A stretch of 64,000 nt of DNA from an uncultured Desulfovibrio sp. (GTDB taxonomy: Bacteria; Desulfobacterota; Desulfovibrionia; Desulfovibrionales; Desulfovibrionaceae): the NCBI GenBank assembly GCA_913063155.1, contig CAJXYU010000002.1, positions 310,001 to 374,000 of the forward strand. Direction: 5' to 3'. Shown here piece by piece: positions 35,496 through 43,786 of this stretch. The notes below the pieces were generated by a model. That model did not search any database. It was not told where the DNA came from and was given only the letters and a program-made list of their open reading frames with translations. Made by a program: the position numbers and the translations under genes. Positions within the stretch are counted from its first letter, which is position 1. Every line of letters begins with the position of its first letter.

Positions 35496-37088
35496 TTAAG
35501 CCTCCTGATGCAACCAGTTCTTGAGCAGACGGACAGCCTGGTCGATGTTCTCGTCGGAGAGCTGGATGGCGTGAGCCTTGGCGTTTTCCAGGCGTCTGGA
35601 GGTATCGAGGAGTTCTTCGTCGATCTCTTCCTCTTCCAGGGCCAGGCGTTCCGCGCCGGGCAGGCCGGCCACTTCTTCCACTTCCTGTTCGGCCACTCTC
35701 GGTCTGATGAGGGCCATGATCACCGGGCGAACCACCAGGATCAGGAAGAGGAAGATCAGCACACCGTTGAGGAACGGCTTCCCGAGGCGCTGCGCGTATT
35801 CGAGCATGGTGCGCATCAGGGTCTGTCCGTCGATGTCTTCGGGTGCGCCGAAGGAGATGTTGGAGACTTCAATGGCGTCGCCGCGGTTTTCATCCATTCC
35901 GATGGCCTTGGTCACCAGGGAGCGGATGCGCTCCATCTCTTCGGCGGTACGAGGAACATAGTCCATTTTGCCTGTTTCCTCGTTTTTCACATATGTACCA
36001 TCAACGATAACCGCAACACTCAGGCGTTGCAACTCGCCAACGGGTGCTATGATATTTTCTTCCTGCTTGTTGATTTCGAAGTTGGTGGTCCGCGCTTCGC
36101 GGGTGGAATCCTGGGTGGTGCGGGAACCGGTGTAACCGTCGCCGCGGAAGTTGGCGTCGGGCTCTCCACCCGCCAGAGAGGCTGCGCCCTGGGTGGTTTC
36201 TTCACTCCGGGTTTCGGAACGGACGACCGAACCATCGGGATCGTACGTTTCCTTGCGGATGGTCTTCTGACTGAAGTCCAGGTCGGTGGTTACGCGGGCG
36301 ATGACCTTGCCGGGACCGACCACCGGGGTCAGCAGTTCCTGGAGACGCATTTCCATTTGGCGCTCCATATTCTGCTTGAATTCGAGCTGGGTGTTGGACA
36401 TGGAAATGCCGGTGTCTTCCTCGGGAATGTACAGGGGACGGCCCTGCATGTCGGTGATGGTGATGCGTTTGGGGTCCAGCCCTTCGACCGCCATGGCGAT
36501 GAGATTCACGATGCCCTTGACTTCCTTGGGCTTGAGCTTGCCGTCGTCCTTGAGTTTCAGGATGACCGATGCGGACGGCGGTACCTGTTCCTCAATGAAC
36601 AGGCTCTTCTGGGGCATGACCAGGTGGACCCTGGCCTTTTCGACCATGGGAAATTCGGAAATGGTCCGGGCGAGTTCGCCCTGCAGGGCGCGTTGGTAGT
36701 TGATGTGCTGTACGAAGTCGGTTTGGCCGATCTTCACTTCGTCGAAAATTTCGAAGCCGATGCCCTGGCCGTGCAGATTGCCTTCTCCGGCGATCTTCAG
36801 GCGCAGCTCGTAGACGCGGTCCGCGGGCACGGAAATGGTCTGGCCGTTGTCGGAAAGCTTGTAAGGCTCCTTGGCCGCCTGCAGCATGCTGACAACCTTG
36901 TTGGCGTCTTCCGGGTACAACTTGGTGTAGAGCACCTTCCAGTCCGGACGGTTCATCCAGTAGATCATCAGAACGAAGGCGACAATGACGGAAGCGGCAA
37001 GCCCGGCGATGAGCATGCGCTGGGAAAAGGTCCTGTCGGTCCAGAATGCTGTAACCTTGTCCATTACTTCTTTGAGTGCCGGGGCCAT
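35496..37088 (-). CDS. fliF: Flagellar MS-ring protein FliF
   Basis: A 530-residue membrane ring protein. Two membrane helices are visible, MLIAGLAASVIVAFVLMIYW near the N-terminus and FLNGVLIFLFLILVVRPVIM near 430-450. Between them are the ring-building domains (LSDNGQTISVPADRVYELRL, LQGELARTISEFPMVEKARV) and the periplasmic beta-collar segment with the acidic and Thr-rich TSRTTQDSTREARTTNFEIN type. The cytoplasmic C-terminus that binds FliG follows. The length is normal. It starts the export apparatus and rotor. Confidence 0.97.
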   Translation of the reverse strand: MAPALKEVMDKVTAFWTDRTFSQRMLIAGLAASVIVAFVLMIYWMNRPDWKVLYTKLYPEDANKVVSMLQAAKEPYKLSDNGQTISVPADRVYELRLKIAGEGNLHGQGIGFEIFDEVKIGQTDFVQHINYQRALQGELARTISEFPMVEKARVHLVMPQKSLFIEEQVPPSASVILKLKDDGKLKPKEVKGIVNLIAMAVEGLDPKRITITDMQGRPLYIPEEDTGISMSNTQLEFKQNMERQMEMRLQELLTPVVGPGKVIARVTTDLDFSQKTIRKETYDPDGSVVRSETRSEETTQGAASLAGGEPDANFRGDGYTGSRTTQDSTREARTTNFEINKQEENIIAPVGELQRLSVAVIVDGTYVKNEETGKMDYVPRTAEEMERIRSLVTKAIGMDENRGDAIEVSNISFGAPEDIDGQTLMRTMLEYAQRLGKPFLNGVLIFLFLILVVRPVIMALIRPRVAEQEVEEVAGLPGAERLALEEEEIDEELLDTSRRLENAKAHAIQLSDENIDQAVRLLKNWLHQEA

Positions 37089-37149
37089 GTCTCTTTCTCC
37101 CGAAGTTGAGTGCTTTGTCTTTCGTTTGTACTTTAGAGGTTATGCGGGC

Positions 37150-37494
37150 CTAGAACGAGAGTCTCATGATTTCCTGGTAGGCGGAAATGATCTTGCCGCG
37201 CACCGCACTGGTCATGTTCATGGCCAGCCCCGCCTTCTGCATGGTGATCATGAGTTCATGGACGTTGGTGTTCTCGCCCGCGGCAAAGGACTCGATCATG
37301 GCTTTCTTCTCGGACTGCATGTCGTTGACCTTGTTCAGGGAGTCCTTGATGGTGTCGCCGAACGAGGTCCTGGGTTCTTCGGGCTTGGTCAGCTTGCCCG
37401 TTACATTGTTTTCGATGGACTGTTGCGCCTTCTGGCGTTTCATCAGCCCCATGTTCTGCTGGTAGGCCTGTATCCCTATTGTCTTGTTGATCAT
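37150..37494 (-). CDS. fliE: Flagellar hook-basal body protein FliE
   Basis: A 114-residue protein whose C-terminal half matches FliE: FGDTIKDSLNKVNDMQSEKK, then VHELMITMQKAGLAMNMTSA and KIISAYQEIMRLSF at the end. It forms the junction between MS ring and rod. It lies between flgC and fliF in the conserved operon order. Confidence 0.95.
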   Translation of the reverse strand: MINKTIGIQAYQQNMGLMKRQKAQQSIENNVTGKLTKPEEPRTSFGDTIKDSLNKVNDMQSEKKAMIESFAAGENTNVHELMITMQKAGLAMNMTSAVRGKIISAYQEIMRLSF

Positions 37495-37512
37495 GGTCCT
37501 TACTCCTTACTG

Positions 37513-37950
37513 CTACTGGCCGATGGTCAGGGCCTTGTTGAACATGCTTTTGGCCGACTGGATGGTCTGCACATTGGCTTCGTAGCCGCGCGTGGCCGTG
37601 ATCATGTTGGTCATTTCCTCGACCACGTTGATGTCCGGGTAATAGACGAAGCCCTGGGCGTTGGCATCGGGGTGCCCTGGTTCGTAGACTTCCTTGAAGG
37701 GACGCTGGTCCACGGTGACGCCGTTGACGCGCACACCCTGCAAGTCTCGGTTCATCTGGTCGTTCATGGCCTTGTCGAAAGGCGAGTAGACCGGGCTGGA
37801 TTCAAAGGAAACGCTCTTGCGCTGGTAGGGGCCGCCCGCGATGGTCCGGGTGGTGCGGGCGTTGGCCAGGTTCATGGAAATGACGTTCAGGTGCGAACGC
37901 TGCGCCTTGAGGCCGGATGCCCCGATGTCTAGTGCACTCATGAAATCCAT
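37513..37950 (-). CDS. flgC: Flagellar rod protein FlgC
   Basis: A 145-residue proximal rod protein. The N-terminal rod signature is SALDIGASGLKAQRSHLNVI followed by SMNLANARTTRT, and the C-terminal segment is YYPDINVVEEMTNMITATRG with YEANVQTIQSAKSM. Its start abuts the flgB stop without a gap, so the two rod proteins are translationally coupled. Confidence 0.97.
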   Translation of the reverse strand: MDFMSALDIGASGLKAQRSHLNVISMNLANARTTRTIAGGPYQRKSVSFESSPVYSPFDKAMNDQMNRDLQGVRVNGVTVDQRPFKEVYEPGHPDANAQGFVYYPDINVVEEMTNMITATRGYEANVQTIQSAKSMFNKALTIGQ

Positions 37951-38361
37951 TTACTTGGCTCCTTCTGAAATGATGTGTTGTAATCCGGTGAAGTTCTTTT
38001 TGATGACGCTGGTCAGGGCGTTGTACATCATGGTGTTCTTGGCCATGGTGGTTACTTCCTTTTCCAGGTCCACGGAATCCTCACCATATACATAGCGCGG
38101 TCTGAATTCCTTCAAGCCGTCGCCTTTGAATCCGTTGGGATCGAATTCCGCAGGCATATGCGCCTTGTTGGTCTTGGTCAGTTTGCCTTTCATATTCAGG
38201 GCCAGTGCGGTCTGGAGCTTGTCCTCAAACTCCAGTTTCCTCGCTTTGTATTCCGGGGTATTGGCATTGGCGATGTTGCTCATGACGAGATTTTGACGTT
38301 CGAGACGCATGTCGAGCACTTTGGCCGTTACATTGATGTGGCTCTCGAAAAGTCCTTTCAT
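37951..38361 (-). CDS. flgB: Flagellar rod protein FlgB
   Basis: A 136-residue proximal rod protein with the FlgB N-terminus (RLERQNLVMSNIANANTPEY, KARKLEFEDKLQ) and the C-terminal VDLEKEVTTMAKNTMMYNAL. It is the first gene of a seven-gene basal-body operon reading flgB-flgC-fliE-fliF-fliG-fliH-fliI. A ribosome site, GGAGGAAACGGG, precedes the ATG. A sigma-54-type promoter lies about 80 bases upstream. Confidence 0.97.
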   Translation of the reverse strand: MKGLFESHINVTAKVLDMRLERQNLVMSNIANANTPEYKARKLEFEDKLQTALALNMKGKLTKTNKAHMPAEFDPNGFKGDGLKEFRPRYVYGEDSVDLEKEVTTMAKNTMMYNALTSVIKKNFTGLQHIISEGAK

Positions 38362-38439
38362 TCCCGTTTCCTCCTGCCTTGTTCCTTGTTCTGGGTTGGC
38401 CGGTGGGTAAACTTTTCCGCCGGCGCTCGCGTGTGATTA

Positions 38440-38456
38440 AGCAACTAGCGTTCCAT
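38440..38456 (-). promoter_or_regulatory. Sigma-54 promoter of the flgB operon
   Basis: On the minus strand the sequence reads TGGAACGCTAGTTGCTT. The -24 GG and -12 GC are exactly spaced, with one mismatch to TGGCACG-N4-TTGCW. It lies about 80 bases before flgB, giving a leader of about 65 bases. Sigma-54 control of basal-body genes is common in polarly flagellated bacteria. Confidence 0.75.
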
Positions 38457-38708
38457 GTGTTTTAACATTATGAAATTTAAGAATTATTTTGTTTTTCGTG
38501 AGAGTGGTCTTCGGGGGGGGCGGTGAAAGCGTCAAAGATGCGCCGTTGTTCCTGGAGGGGGAGAGGAGGATAAAAATGCCTAGTGACCCCTTTTTTTATG
38601 GATTGTCTGAATGCCTTGGTCTAAAGTTAGTTAAATCAACATTTTGAATATAAATATATATTTAGAGACAGCGTGGGTCGACGCCGAAGAAAGATGTTTT
38701 TTTGCGTG

Positions 38709-38726
38709 TTGGCACGAGCGTTGCAA
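38709..38726 (+). promoter_or_regulatory. Sigma-54 promoter of the TPR gene
   Basis: TTGGCACGAGCGTTGCAA matches the consensus YTGGCACGrNNNTTGCW at essentially every conserved position. Transcription should start near 38737, leaving a leader of about 70 bases before ATG 38807. Confidence 0.85.
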
Positions 38727-38806
38727 AAGTTGGCGTGCAGGCGAACATGCCTGAACGTTTTGCCGCCCTCATCAATGAGGGTAAAGGAGTAACGGAGGGG
38801 ATTACA

Positions 38807-39370
38807 ATGAGTGGGCACCTGGATTACGAAATCAACAAAGAACTCGGTGAATGCTACCTGTTCATGGGTGAGCTGGAGAAGGCCGAACAATACTACAAGA
38901 AGGCCATCGGCTCCAACGGCGTACATCCCGACCCGTACATCGGACTCGCAACCGTCGCCATACAGCGCGGCGCTCTTGAAGAGGCAATGTCCCTCTACAA
39001 GAAGGCTCACAAGATTGAAGCCACTGACAAGAGTTTCGCTGGGATCGGCTTGATCGAATTGGAAAGCGGCAATAAGGAAGCATCCTATTCCATGTTTACG
39101 CAGGCCCTCGAGGTCAATCCGGAAAACATGGTTGCCCTGTTCAGCCTTGTCCGGCTCGGCCACGAGATGGAACGCCTGACCGACATCATGCCGTATCTTG
39201 AAAATTTCCTGGAAATCGATCCTGAAAAAGCTGAAGTGCGTTACGCCCTGGCCGGTTGCCTCACCTGCCTCGACAGGAGAGAGGAAGCAAAGGCCCAGTT
39301 GGAGCGTGTCCTTGAAGCCGATCCGGACAACGAGACGGCCAAGGAACTTCTGGATCAACTCCAGGCTTAA
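38807..39370 (+). CDS. TPR protein under sigma-54-type promoter
   Basis: A 187-residue protein almost wholly made of TPR units: NKELGECYLFMGELEKAEQY, PYIGLATVAIQRGALEEAMS, GIGLIELESGNKEASYSMFT, and VRYALAGCLTCLDRREEAKA with a C-terminal helix. ATG 38807 is chosen: GGAGG lies 8 bases before it, and the predicted sigma-54 start site falls too close to the earlier ATG 38747. There is no signal peptide. It sits divergent from the flgB operon, whose promoter is also of sigma-54 type, so a role in motility or its regulation is likely. Function is not assigned. Confidence 0.82.
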   Translation: MSGHLDYEINKELGECYLFMGELEKAEQYYKKAIGSNGVHPDPYIGLATVAIQRGALEEAMSLYKKAHKIEATDKSFAGIGLIELESGNKEASYSMFTQALEVNPENMVALFSLVRLGHEMERLTDIMPYLENFLEIDPEKAEVRYALAGCLTCLDRREEAKAQLERVLEADPDNETAKELLDQLQA

Positions 39371-39389
39371 AAGGTCTCCCCTCCCCGTT

Positions 39390-39431
39390 GGTTTCCTGTC
39401 CCGGCCGTTTCGGCGGGCGGGGCAGGGAACC
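39390..39431 (+). promoter_or_regulatory. Long GC-rich hairpin between the TPR gene and purH-N
   Basis: An 18-pair stem with one mismatch and two wobble pairs (39390-39407 with 39414-39431). No T-run follows, so it is not a standard intrinsic terminator. It may protect or process the mRNA end, or act with Rho. Confidence 0.5.
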
Positions 39432-39537
39432 AGCCTCTAAGAGAAGGCCTGACGACGGACTGTTGGGTTCAAGCCCGTCAAAAATCTTGCTTTTGAACGG
39501 CAAATCTGGCACAGCCTCCAAAACCACGGAGGGTGTC

Positions 39538-40134
39538 ATGAACGCGTTGTCTATTAAAAGAGCTATTCTCAGTGTTACCGACAAGTCCGGCCTTGCCGAA
39601 TTTGCCGCATTCCTGTCTGGCCAGGGTGTCGAGCTGGTCTCCACCGGCGGAACCAAAAAGATGCTGCAGGAAGCGGGGCTTCAGGTTACTTCCGTCAGTG
39701 ATGTGACTGATTTCCCTGAAATTCTCGGAGGCCGGGTCAAAACCCTGCATCCGAATATTCACGCCGGAATTTTGGCCGACAAGGACGATTCCAGCCATAT
39801 CGAAGTATTGCGTGATTTCAATATCGAGCCGTTCGACATGATTTGCGTGAACCTGTATAATTTTGCCGATGCCGCCAAGAAAGGCATGGCTCTGCGCGAA
39901 GCCATCGAACAGATCGACATCGGCGGTCCGTGCATGCTGCGTGCTTCCGCCAAGAACTTCCACAGCATTTGCGTGGTTCCCGGTCCGCAGCATTACGATA
40001 CCATCCGCAAGGAGTTGGAGGAAAACGGAAGCGTTTCCCTGAAGCTGCGCAAGGATCTTGCGGCCGAGACCTTTCGTCTCACCAGCGAATACGATGGCAT
40101 GATCGCCAAATACCTGGCTGAAAATGAAGCCTAA
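39538..40134 (+). CDS. purH: IMP cyclohydrolase (N-terminal half of PurH as a separate gene)
   Basis: A 198-residue protein equal to the IMP cyclohydrolase domain of bifunctional PurH: RAILSVTDKSGLAEFAAFL, GVELVSTGGTKKMLQEAG, GGRVKTLHPNIHAGILAD and FDMICVNLYNFAD. It closes the purine ring to make IMP, the last step of de novo synthesis. The transformylase domain is absent and is encoded separately on the opposite strand at 45957-47231. ATG 39538 follows ACGGAGGG. The stop follows soon after the domain end, so this is a complete stand-alone enzyme, not a truncation by mutation. Confidence 0.93.
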   Translation: MNALSIKRAILSVTDKSGLAEFAAFLSGQGVELVSTGGTKKMLQEAGLQVTSVSDVTDFPEILGGRVKTLHPNIHAGILADKDDSSHIEVLRDFNIEPFDMICVNLYNFADAAKKGMALREAIEQIDIGGPCMLRASAKNFHSICVVPGPQHYDTIRKELEENGSVSLKLRKDLAAETFRLTSEYDGMIAKYLAENEA

Positions 40135-40252
40135 CGGCTATTGAGAAATGCACGATTGCGGCGTTGTATTAAAAGATCACCCCCCTTTCGTACTATGGGG
40201 GTGCGTTGGTCTTGATCGTTTCTGTATTCTTGAATAGCCTCGGAGAATTGTC

Positions 40253-41905
40253 ATAGCACAGAAAGCACGAGGAAATACTCAAGGGCTCAAGCCCAACCAG
40301 TTGAAGCGGCTCAACCGTCTTTACTTCAGGCGTTATCCCATCAAGGAGGGGTATACCACGGAGCAGGCAAGAGAGCTGGCGCAAATCAGCCATGAAATCG
40401 GTCGCCAGATAGGCCTGCTCATCGACAGGCAAGGGCGACCGTCCATGGTTCTGGTGGGCGACCCCGGTTCCATTTACATTCCAGAACTCCCCCGCGCCCG
40501 CCTCGGCTCCGGGCGTCTGCGCGGCCTGAGGCTGCTGCATACCCACCTGGCGGAGGACAAGCTCTCGCAGGAAGACCTTATGGATATGGTTTTTCTGCGT
40601 CTGGACAGCGTCATGGCTCTGTCCCTGGAAGGCGACGTGCCTGCCAAGGTACAGACGGCCTATATTCTGCCGCCAAATCCGGAAGGCAAGAGCTATGAAG
40701 TGCTCGAATCCCGCCGGTGGGACAGACCGGATGTGGATCTGGAGGCCACGGTCGAGGCCCTGGAAGATGAATTCGCCCGCCAGCAAGCCGGGGTTGAGGT
40801 GGACGAATCGGCCGAGCGCGTTCTTTTGGTGAGCGTGGACGTCACGTCCAAGGCCATTCAAGAAGCTTCTCTGGACGAGCTGGCCGAACTGGCCAAAACC
40901 GCCGGGCTTGCGCCTGCCGGCCGTATGACGCAGCGGGTCCGCAAGCTTAACCCCAAGTTCATTCTCGGGAAGGGCAAGCTGGCTGACTTGGAAGTCTTGG
41001 CTTTGCAGGCCAATGCCTCCATCATCATTTTCGATCAGGATCTGGCTCCCACGCAGCTGCGCAACCTGGCCAACATTACGGAGCGGCGTATTCTGGACAG
41101 GACTCAGCTTATTCTGGATATTTTCGCCCAGCACGCCACCAGTCGGGCCGGCAAGCTGCAAGTGGAGATGGCCCAGCTCAAATACACCCTGCCGCGTCTG
41201 GTGGGCCGTAACCGGGCCATGTCGCGGCTCATGGGCGGCATAGGCGGACGTGGTCCCGGGGAAACCAAGTTGGAAGTGGACCGTCGTCGCGCCCGCGAAC
41301 GGCTGACCAAGCTCAAGAAGGAGCTGGACAAGGTGCGCATGCAACGCGGGCAGACACGAGAGCGCCGTGACAAGGCCGGGCTGCCCATCGTTTCCCTGGT
41401 GGGGTATACCAATGCGGGCAAGTCCACCTTGCTCAATACGCTTACCAGCAGTTCGGTGCTGGCCGAAAACAAGCTTTTCGCCACACTGGACCCCACCAGC
41501 CGCCGCATACGATTTCCGCGCGAACGGGAAGTGGTGCTTACGGATACCGTGGGATTCATCCGCCGTCTGCCGCCGGATCTTCAGGAAGCTTTCCGGGCCA
41601 CTTTGGAGGAGCTGGAATCCGCGGACCTGCTGGTGCAGGTGGCCGACGCCTCGCATCCCGAGGTTGAGGAGCAGGTGGAGGCCGTACGCAAGATCCTGGA
41701 GGACATGGACCTGCATGATATTCCGACTTTGCTGGTGCTCAACAAGTGGGACAACCTCACCGAGGAAGAGCAGGAGACCATGGGGAACATTTACCCGGAA
41801 GGCATACCTGCCGTGGCTTTGAAACGGCCTTCATTGGAGCCGTTGGTCGAGGCTATTCTCGCTTCCCTGCCGTGGGAAAAGCAGCCGGATGAACCTGAGT
41901 ATTGA
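40253..41905 (+). CDS. hflX: GTPase HflX, inferred AUA start
   Basis: A ribosome-associated GTPase of about 550 residues that rescues or splits ribosomes under stress. The N-terminal part GNTQGLKPNQLKRL is an expected family segment; the HflX core has GRMTQRVRKLNPKFILGKGK, GGIGGRGPGETKLEVDRRRA, then G1 VGYTNAGKSTLLN, G3 DTVGFIRRLP and G4 VLNKWD. The frame opens after TAG 40235-40237 and holds no ATG, GTG or TTG before TTG 40301, which has no ribosome site and would cut the conserved segment. ATA 40253 follows GGAG by 7 bases and is proposed as the start. The N-terminus is therefore less certain than the rest. Confidence 0.8.
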   Translation: MAQKARGNTQGLKPNQLKRLNRLYFRRYPIKEGYTTEQARELAQISHEIGRQIGLLIDRQGRPSMVLVGDPGSIYIPELPRARLGSGRLRGLRLLHTHLAEDKLSQEDLMDMVFLRLDSVMALSLEGDVPAKVQTAYILPPNPEGKSYEVLESRRWDRPDVDLEATVEALEDEFARQQAGVEVDESAERVLLVSVDVTSKAIQEASLDELAELAKTAGLAPAGRMTQRVRKLNPKFILGKGKLADLEVLALQANASIIIFDQDLAPTQLRNLANITERRILDRTQLILDIFAQHATSRAGKLQVEMAQLKYTLPRLVGRNRAMSRLMGGIGGRGPGETKLEVDRRRARERLTKLKKELDKVRMQRGQTRERRDKAGLPIVSLVGYTNAGKSTLLNTLTSSSVLAENKLFATLDPTSRRIRFPREREVVLTDTVGFIRRLPPDLQEAFRATLEELESADLLVQVADASHPEVEEQVEAVRKILEDMDLHDIPTLLVLNKWDNLTEEEQETMGNIYPEGIPAVALKRPSLEPLVEAILASLPWEKQPDEPEY

Positions 41906-41910
41906 ATCGG

Positions 41911-42867
41911 CTACTTTTTTTGATCCTGGCTGTTGCCGGAGTTTTTGAGGGCGGTCTTGCAGAGGCCGCCCACTTTTTTCCCATCCCAGGACTTTCGGTC
42001 CTCGCGCGGCTCCACATGGATGGTGATTTGCGCCTCGGCCAGGACCTTGTGTATTTCTTCCTCTATGAGCACACACAGGTCGTGGGACTCCTTTACCGTA
42101 CAGTTCCCATCCACCAATAGGTGGAAATCGATGAAGCGGCGTTGTCCTGCTTTGCGGGTGCGCAGGCCGTGGAAATAGGTGCCGTGGTCCGCATGCTTGA
42201 GAATGGCTTCGTTGACCAGAAGCAGTTCATCCTTGGGCAGGGAATCGTCCATGAGACCGCCCACGGAGCGTTTGATGAGATCAACGCCCGTGCGGATGAT
42301 GTTCAGGGCCATGATGCTGGCGATGATCGGGTCAAGTACCTGCCAGTCCGGAAAAACCAGCAGGATGGCCAATCCCGCCACAAGTCCTATCGAGGTCCAG
42401 ACGTCGGTGAGCAGGTGCTTGGCGTCCGCTTCCAGGGTGATGGAATCGAACTGCCTGGCGGCCCGAAGCATGATTTTGGCCGTGATATAGTTGATGACCG
42501 AGGAGGCCAACGCGAGACCCAGCCCGAGACCCAGGCTGTTCAGCTGTTGCGGGTTCTGAAATCGTTCGATAGCTGCCCAGGCGATGCCCACAGCGGCAAC
42601 CATGATCAGGATGCCCTCGGCTCCCGAGGCGAAGTATTCCGCCTTGCCGTGTCCGTAAGCATGATGGCGGTCTGCCGGGCGCAGGGCGATGGTGATGGCG
42701 GCCAGGGCGATGAGGCCTGCCGTGAGGTTGACCACGGTTTCGGCCGCGTCCGAGAGCAGTCCTACCGAGCCGGTCATGCCCCAGGCTCCGAATTTGAGTA
42801 CCAGAGTGATGATGGAGGCGGCAATGGAGTAGTAGACGAATCTTCTGGGAGAGCTGGCAGCTGTCAT
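41911..42867 (-). CDS. Cation diffusion facilitator (CDF) metal transporter
   Basis: A 318-residue metal/proton antiporter with six membrane helices and a C-terminal cytoplasmic dimer domain. Visible: TGSVGLLSDAAETVVNLTAG (TM2 metal site region), HHAYGHGKAEYFASGAEG, HLLTDVWTSIGLVAGLA (TM5) and the C-terminal HGLRTRKAGQRRFIDFHLLV with IHVEPRED. It exports a divalent metal such as Zn, Fe or Mn; the exact ion is not evident. ATG 42867 follows AAGGA and is preferred; an in-frame ATG at 42909 lacks a ribosome site. It is convergent with hflX, with only 5 bases between stops. Confidence 0.88.
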   Translation of the reverse strand: MTAASSPRRFVYYSIAASIITLVLKFGAWGMTGSVGLLSDAAETVVNLTAGLIALAAITIALRPADRHHAYGHGKAEYFASGAEGILIMVAAVGIAWAAIERFQNPQQLNSLGLGLGLALASSVINYITAKIMLRAARQFDSITLEADAKHLLTDVWTSIGLVAGLAILLVFPDWQVLDPIIASIMALNIIRTGVDLIKRSVGGLMDDSLPKDELLLVNEAILKHADHGTYFHGLRTRKAGQRRFIDFHLLVDGNCTVKESHDLCVLIEEEIHKVLAEAQITIHVEPREDRKSWDGKKVGGLCKTALKNSGNSQDQKK

Positions 42868-43084
42868 CAGGGTGTCCTTGAAGATGGATGATTGATGGTG
42901 CTCATTCAAGGGTAGAAAGCTTGAAGGAGGGCGTCAACCGGAGAATTCCTTCGGCGGAAAAAGATGGGCCTTTTCCTGTGATCTCCTTTTATGGAGATCG
43001 GTATGCATCTTGTTTGACATTCTTGGGGCAAGATTTTCGTGAGGATCTCAAACAGAGTGTAGTGAGAAAGGCGCACACTCCCCA

Positions 43085-43109
43085 TAAAAAACGCCCCGTT
43101 CGGGGCGTC
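43085..43109 (-). terminator. Terminator of plsY
   Basis: On the minus strand CGCCCCG and CGGGGCG form a tight stem around AA, followed by seven Ts (as read on the minus strand, covering 43085-43091). Confidence 0.9.
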
Positions 43110-43114
43110 GTTGT

Positions 43115-43714
43115 TTATTCCATTGTTTCATGTTTTTTCTTGCGCCAGGGTTTTTCCTCGTGTCTTGCCAGGCGCTGGATATTTTCGCGGTGTCTCCAGA
43201 ACATGAGTATCATGAGTATGAGGCCTGCAGGCACGAGGTGCACGTTGCCCGTAAGTAGAGCAAAAAGCGGGAAACAGACCGCTATGGTCATGGAACCGAG
43301 GCTGACGAATCCGGAGAGGAAGATTACGGCCAGGCACACTGCGCCGGAAAGGAGAGTGGTCCAGAAGGATGCTCCCAGAAAAACGCCGACGGCGGTGGCG
43401 ACGCCTTTGCCCCCCTTCCAGTTCAGGAACGGAGAATAGACATGCCCGAACACGGCGGCAAGCATGACGGCTGATGTCAACAGCCAACTGTCGCTCCAGA
43501 TCGAGGCGATCCAGACCGGGACGGCGCCCTTGAGCACATCCAGAACCAAGACGGTTACGCCGTACTTGGTGCCGCAGAGTCGTGCGACGTTGGTCGCCCC
43601 GGTGTTGCGGCTGCCGTCGTCGCGTGGGTCGATGTTTTTGAATGTTTTGGCGATGTAGAGGCCGAAAGGCACGGCGCCAAGGAAAAATGCAAACAGTATC
43701 AGCACGATGGACAT
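43115..43714 (-). CDS. plsY: Glycerol-3-phosphate acyltransferase PlsY
   Basis: A 199-residue membrane enzyme using acyl phosphate to acylate glycerol 3-phosphate, the first step in phospholipid synthesis. PlsY motifs are clear: motif 1 DDGSRNTGATNVARLCG, motif 2 NWKGGKGVATAVGVFLG, and the loop VPAGLILMILMFWRHRENIQ. Five to seven helices are predicted. It is monocistronic, downstream of the RNase II/R-type gene on the same strand but separated by 70 bases and ended by its own terminator. Confidence 0.95.
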   Translation of the reverse strand: MSIVLILFAFFLGAVPFGLYIAKTFKNIDPRDDGSRNTGATNVARLCGTKYGVTVLVLDVLKGAVPVWIASIWSDSWLLTSAVMLAAVFGHVYSPFLNWKGGKGVATAVGVFLGASFWTTLLSGAVCLAVIFLSGFVSLGSMTIAVCFPLFALLTGNVHLVPAGLILMILMFWRHRENIQRLARHEEKPWRKKKHETME

Positions 43715-43786
43715 ATGTCTCTCCTCATTCAGTTCAGTCTGCAGTATCTTTTACCGGGTTTGCAGTCTCTTGAAAAGGGTTGCCGG

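Noticed and set aside
34956-37109. 717-codon open frame antisense to fliG and fliF
   Set aside because: Long antisense frames are expected in GC-rich genes with strong third-base bias. fliF and fliG are certain.
38702-38806. Earlier starts (38702, 38747) for the sigma-54-linked TPR gene
   Set aside because: 38702 lies upstream of the promoter itself, and 38747 is only about 10 bases from the predicted transcription start with no ribosome site.
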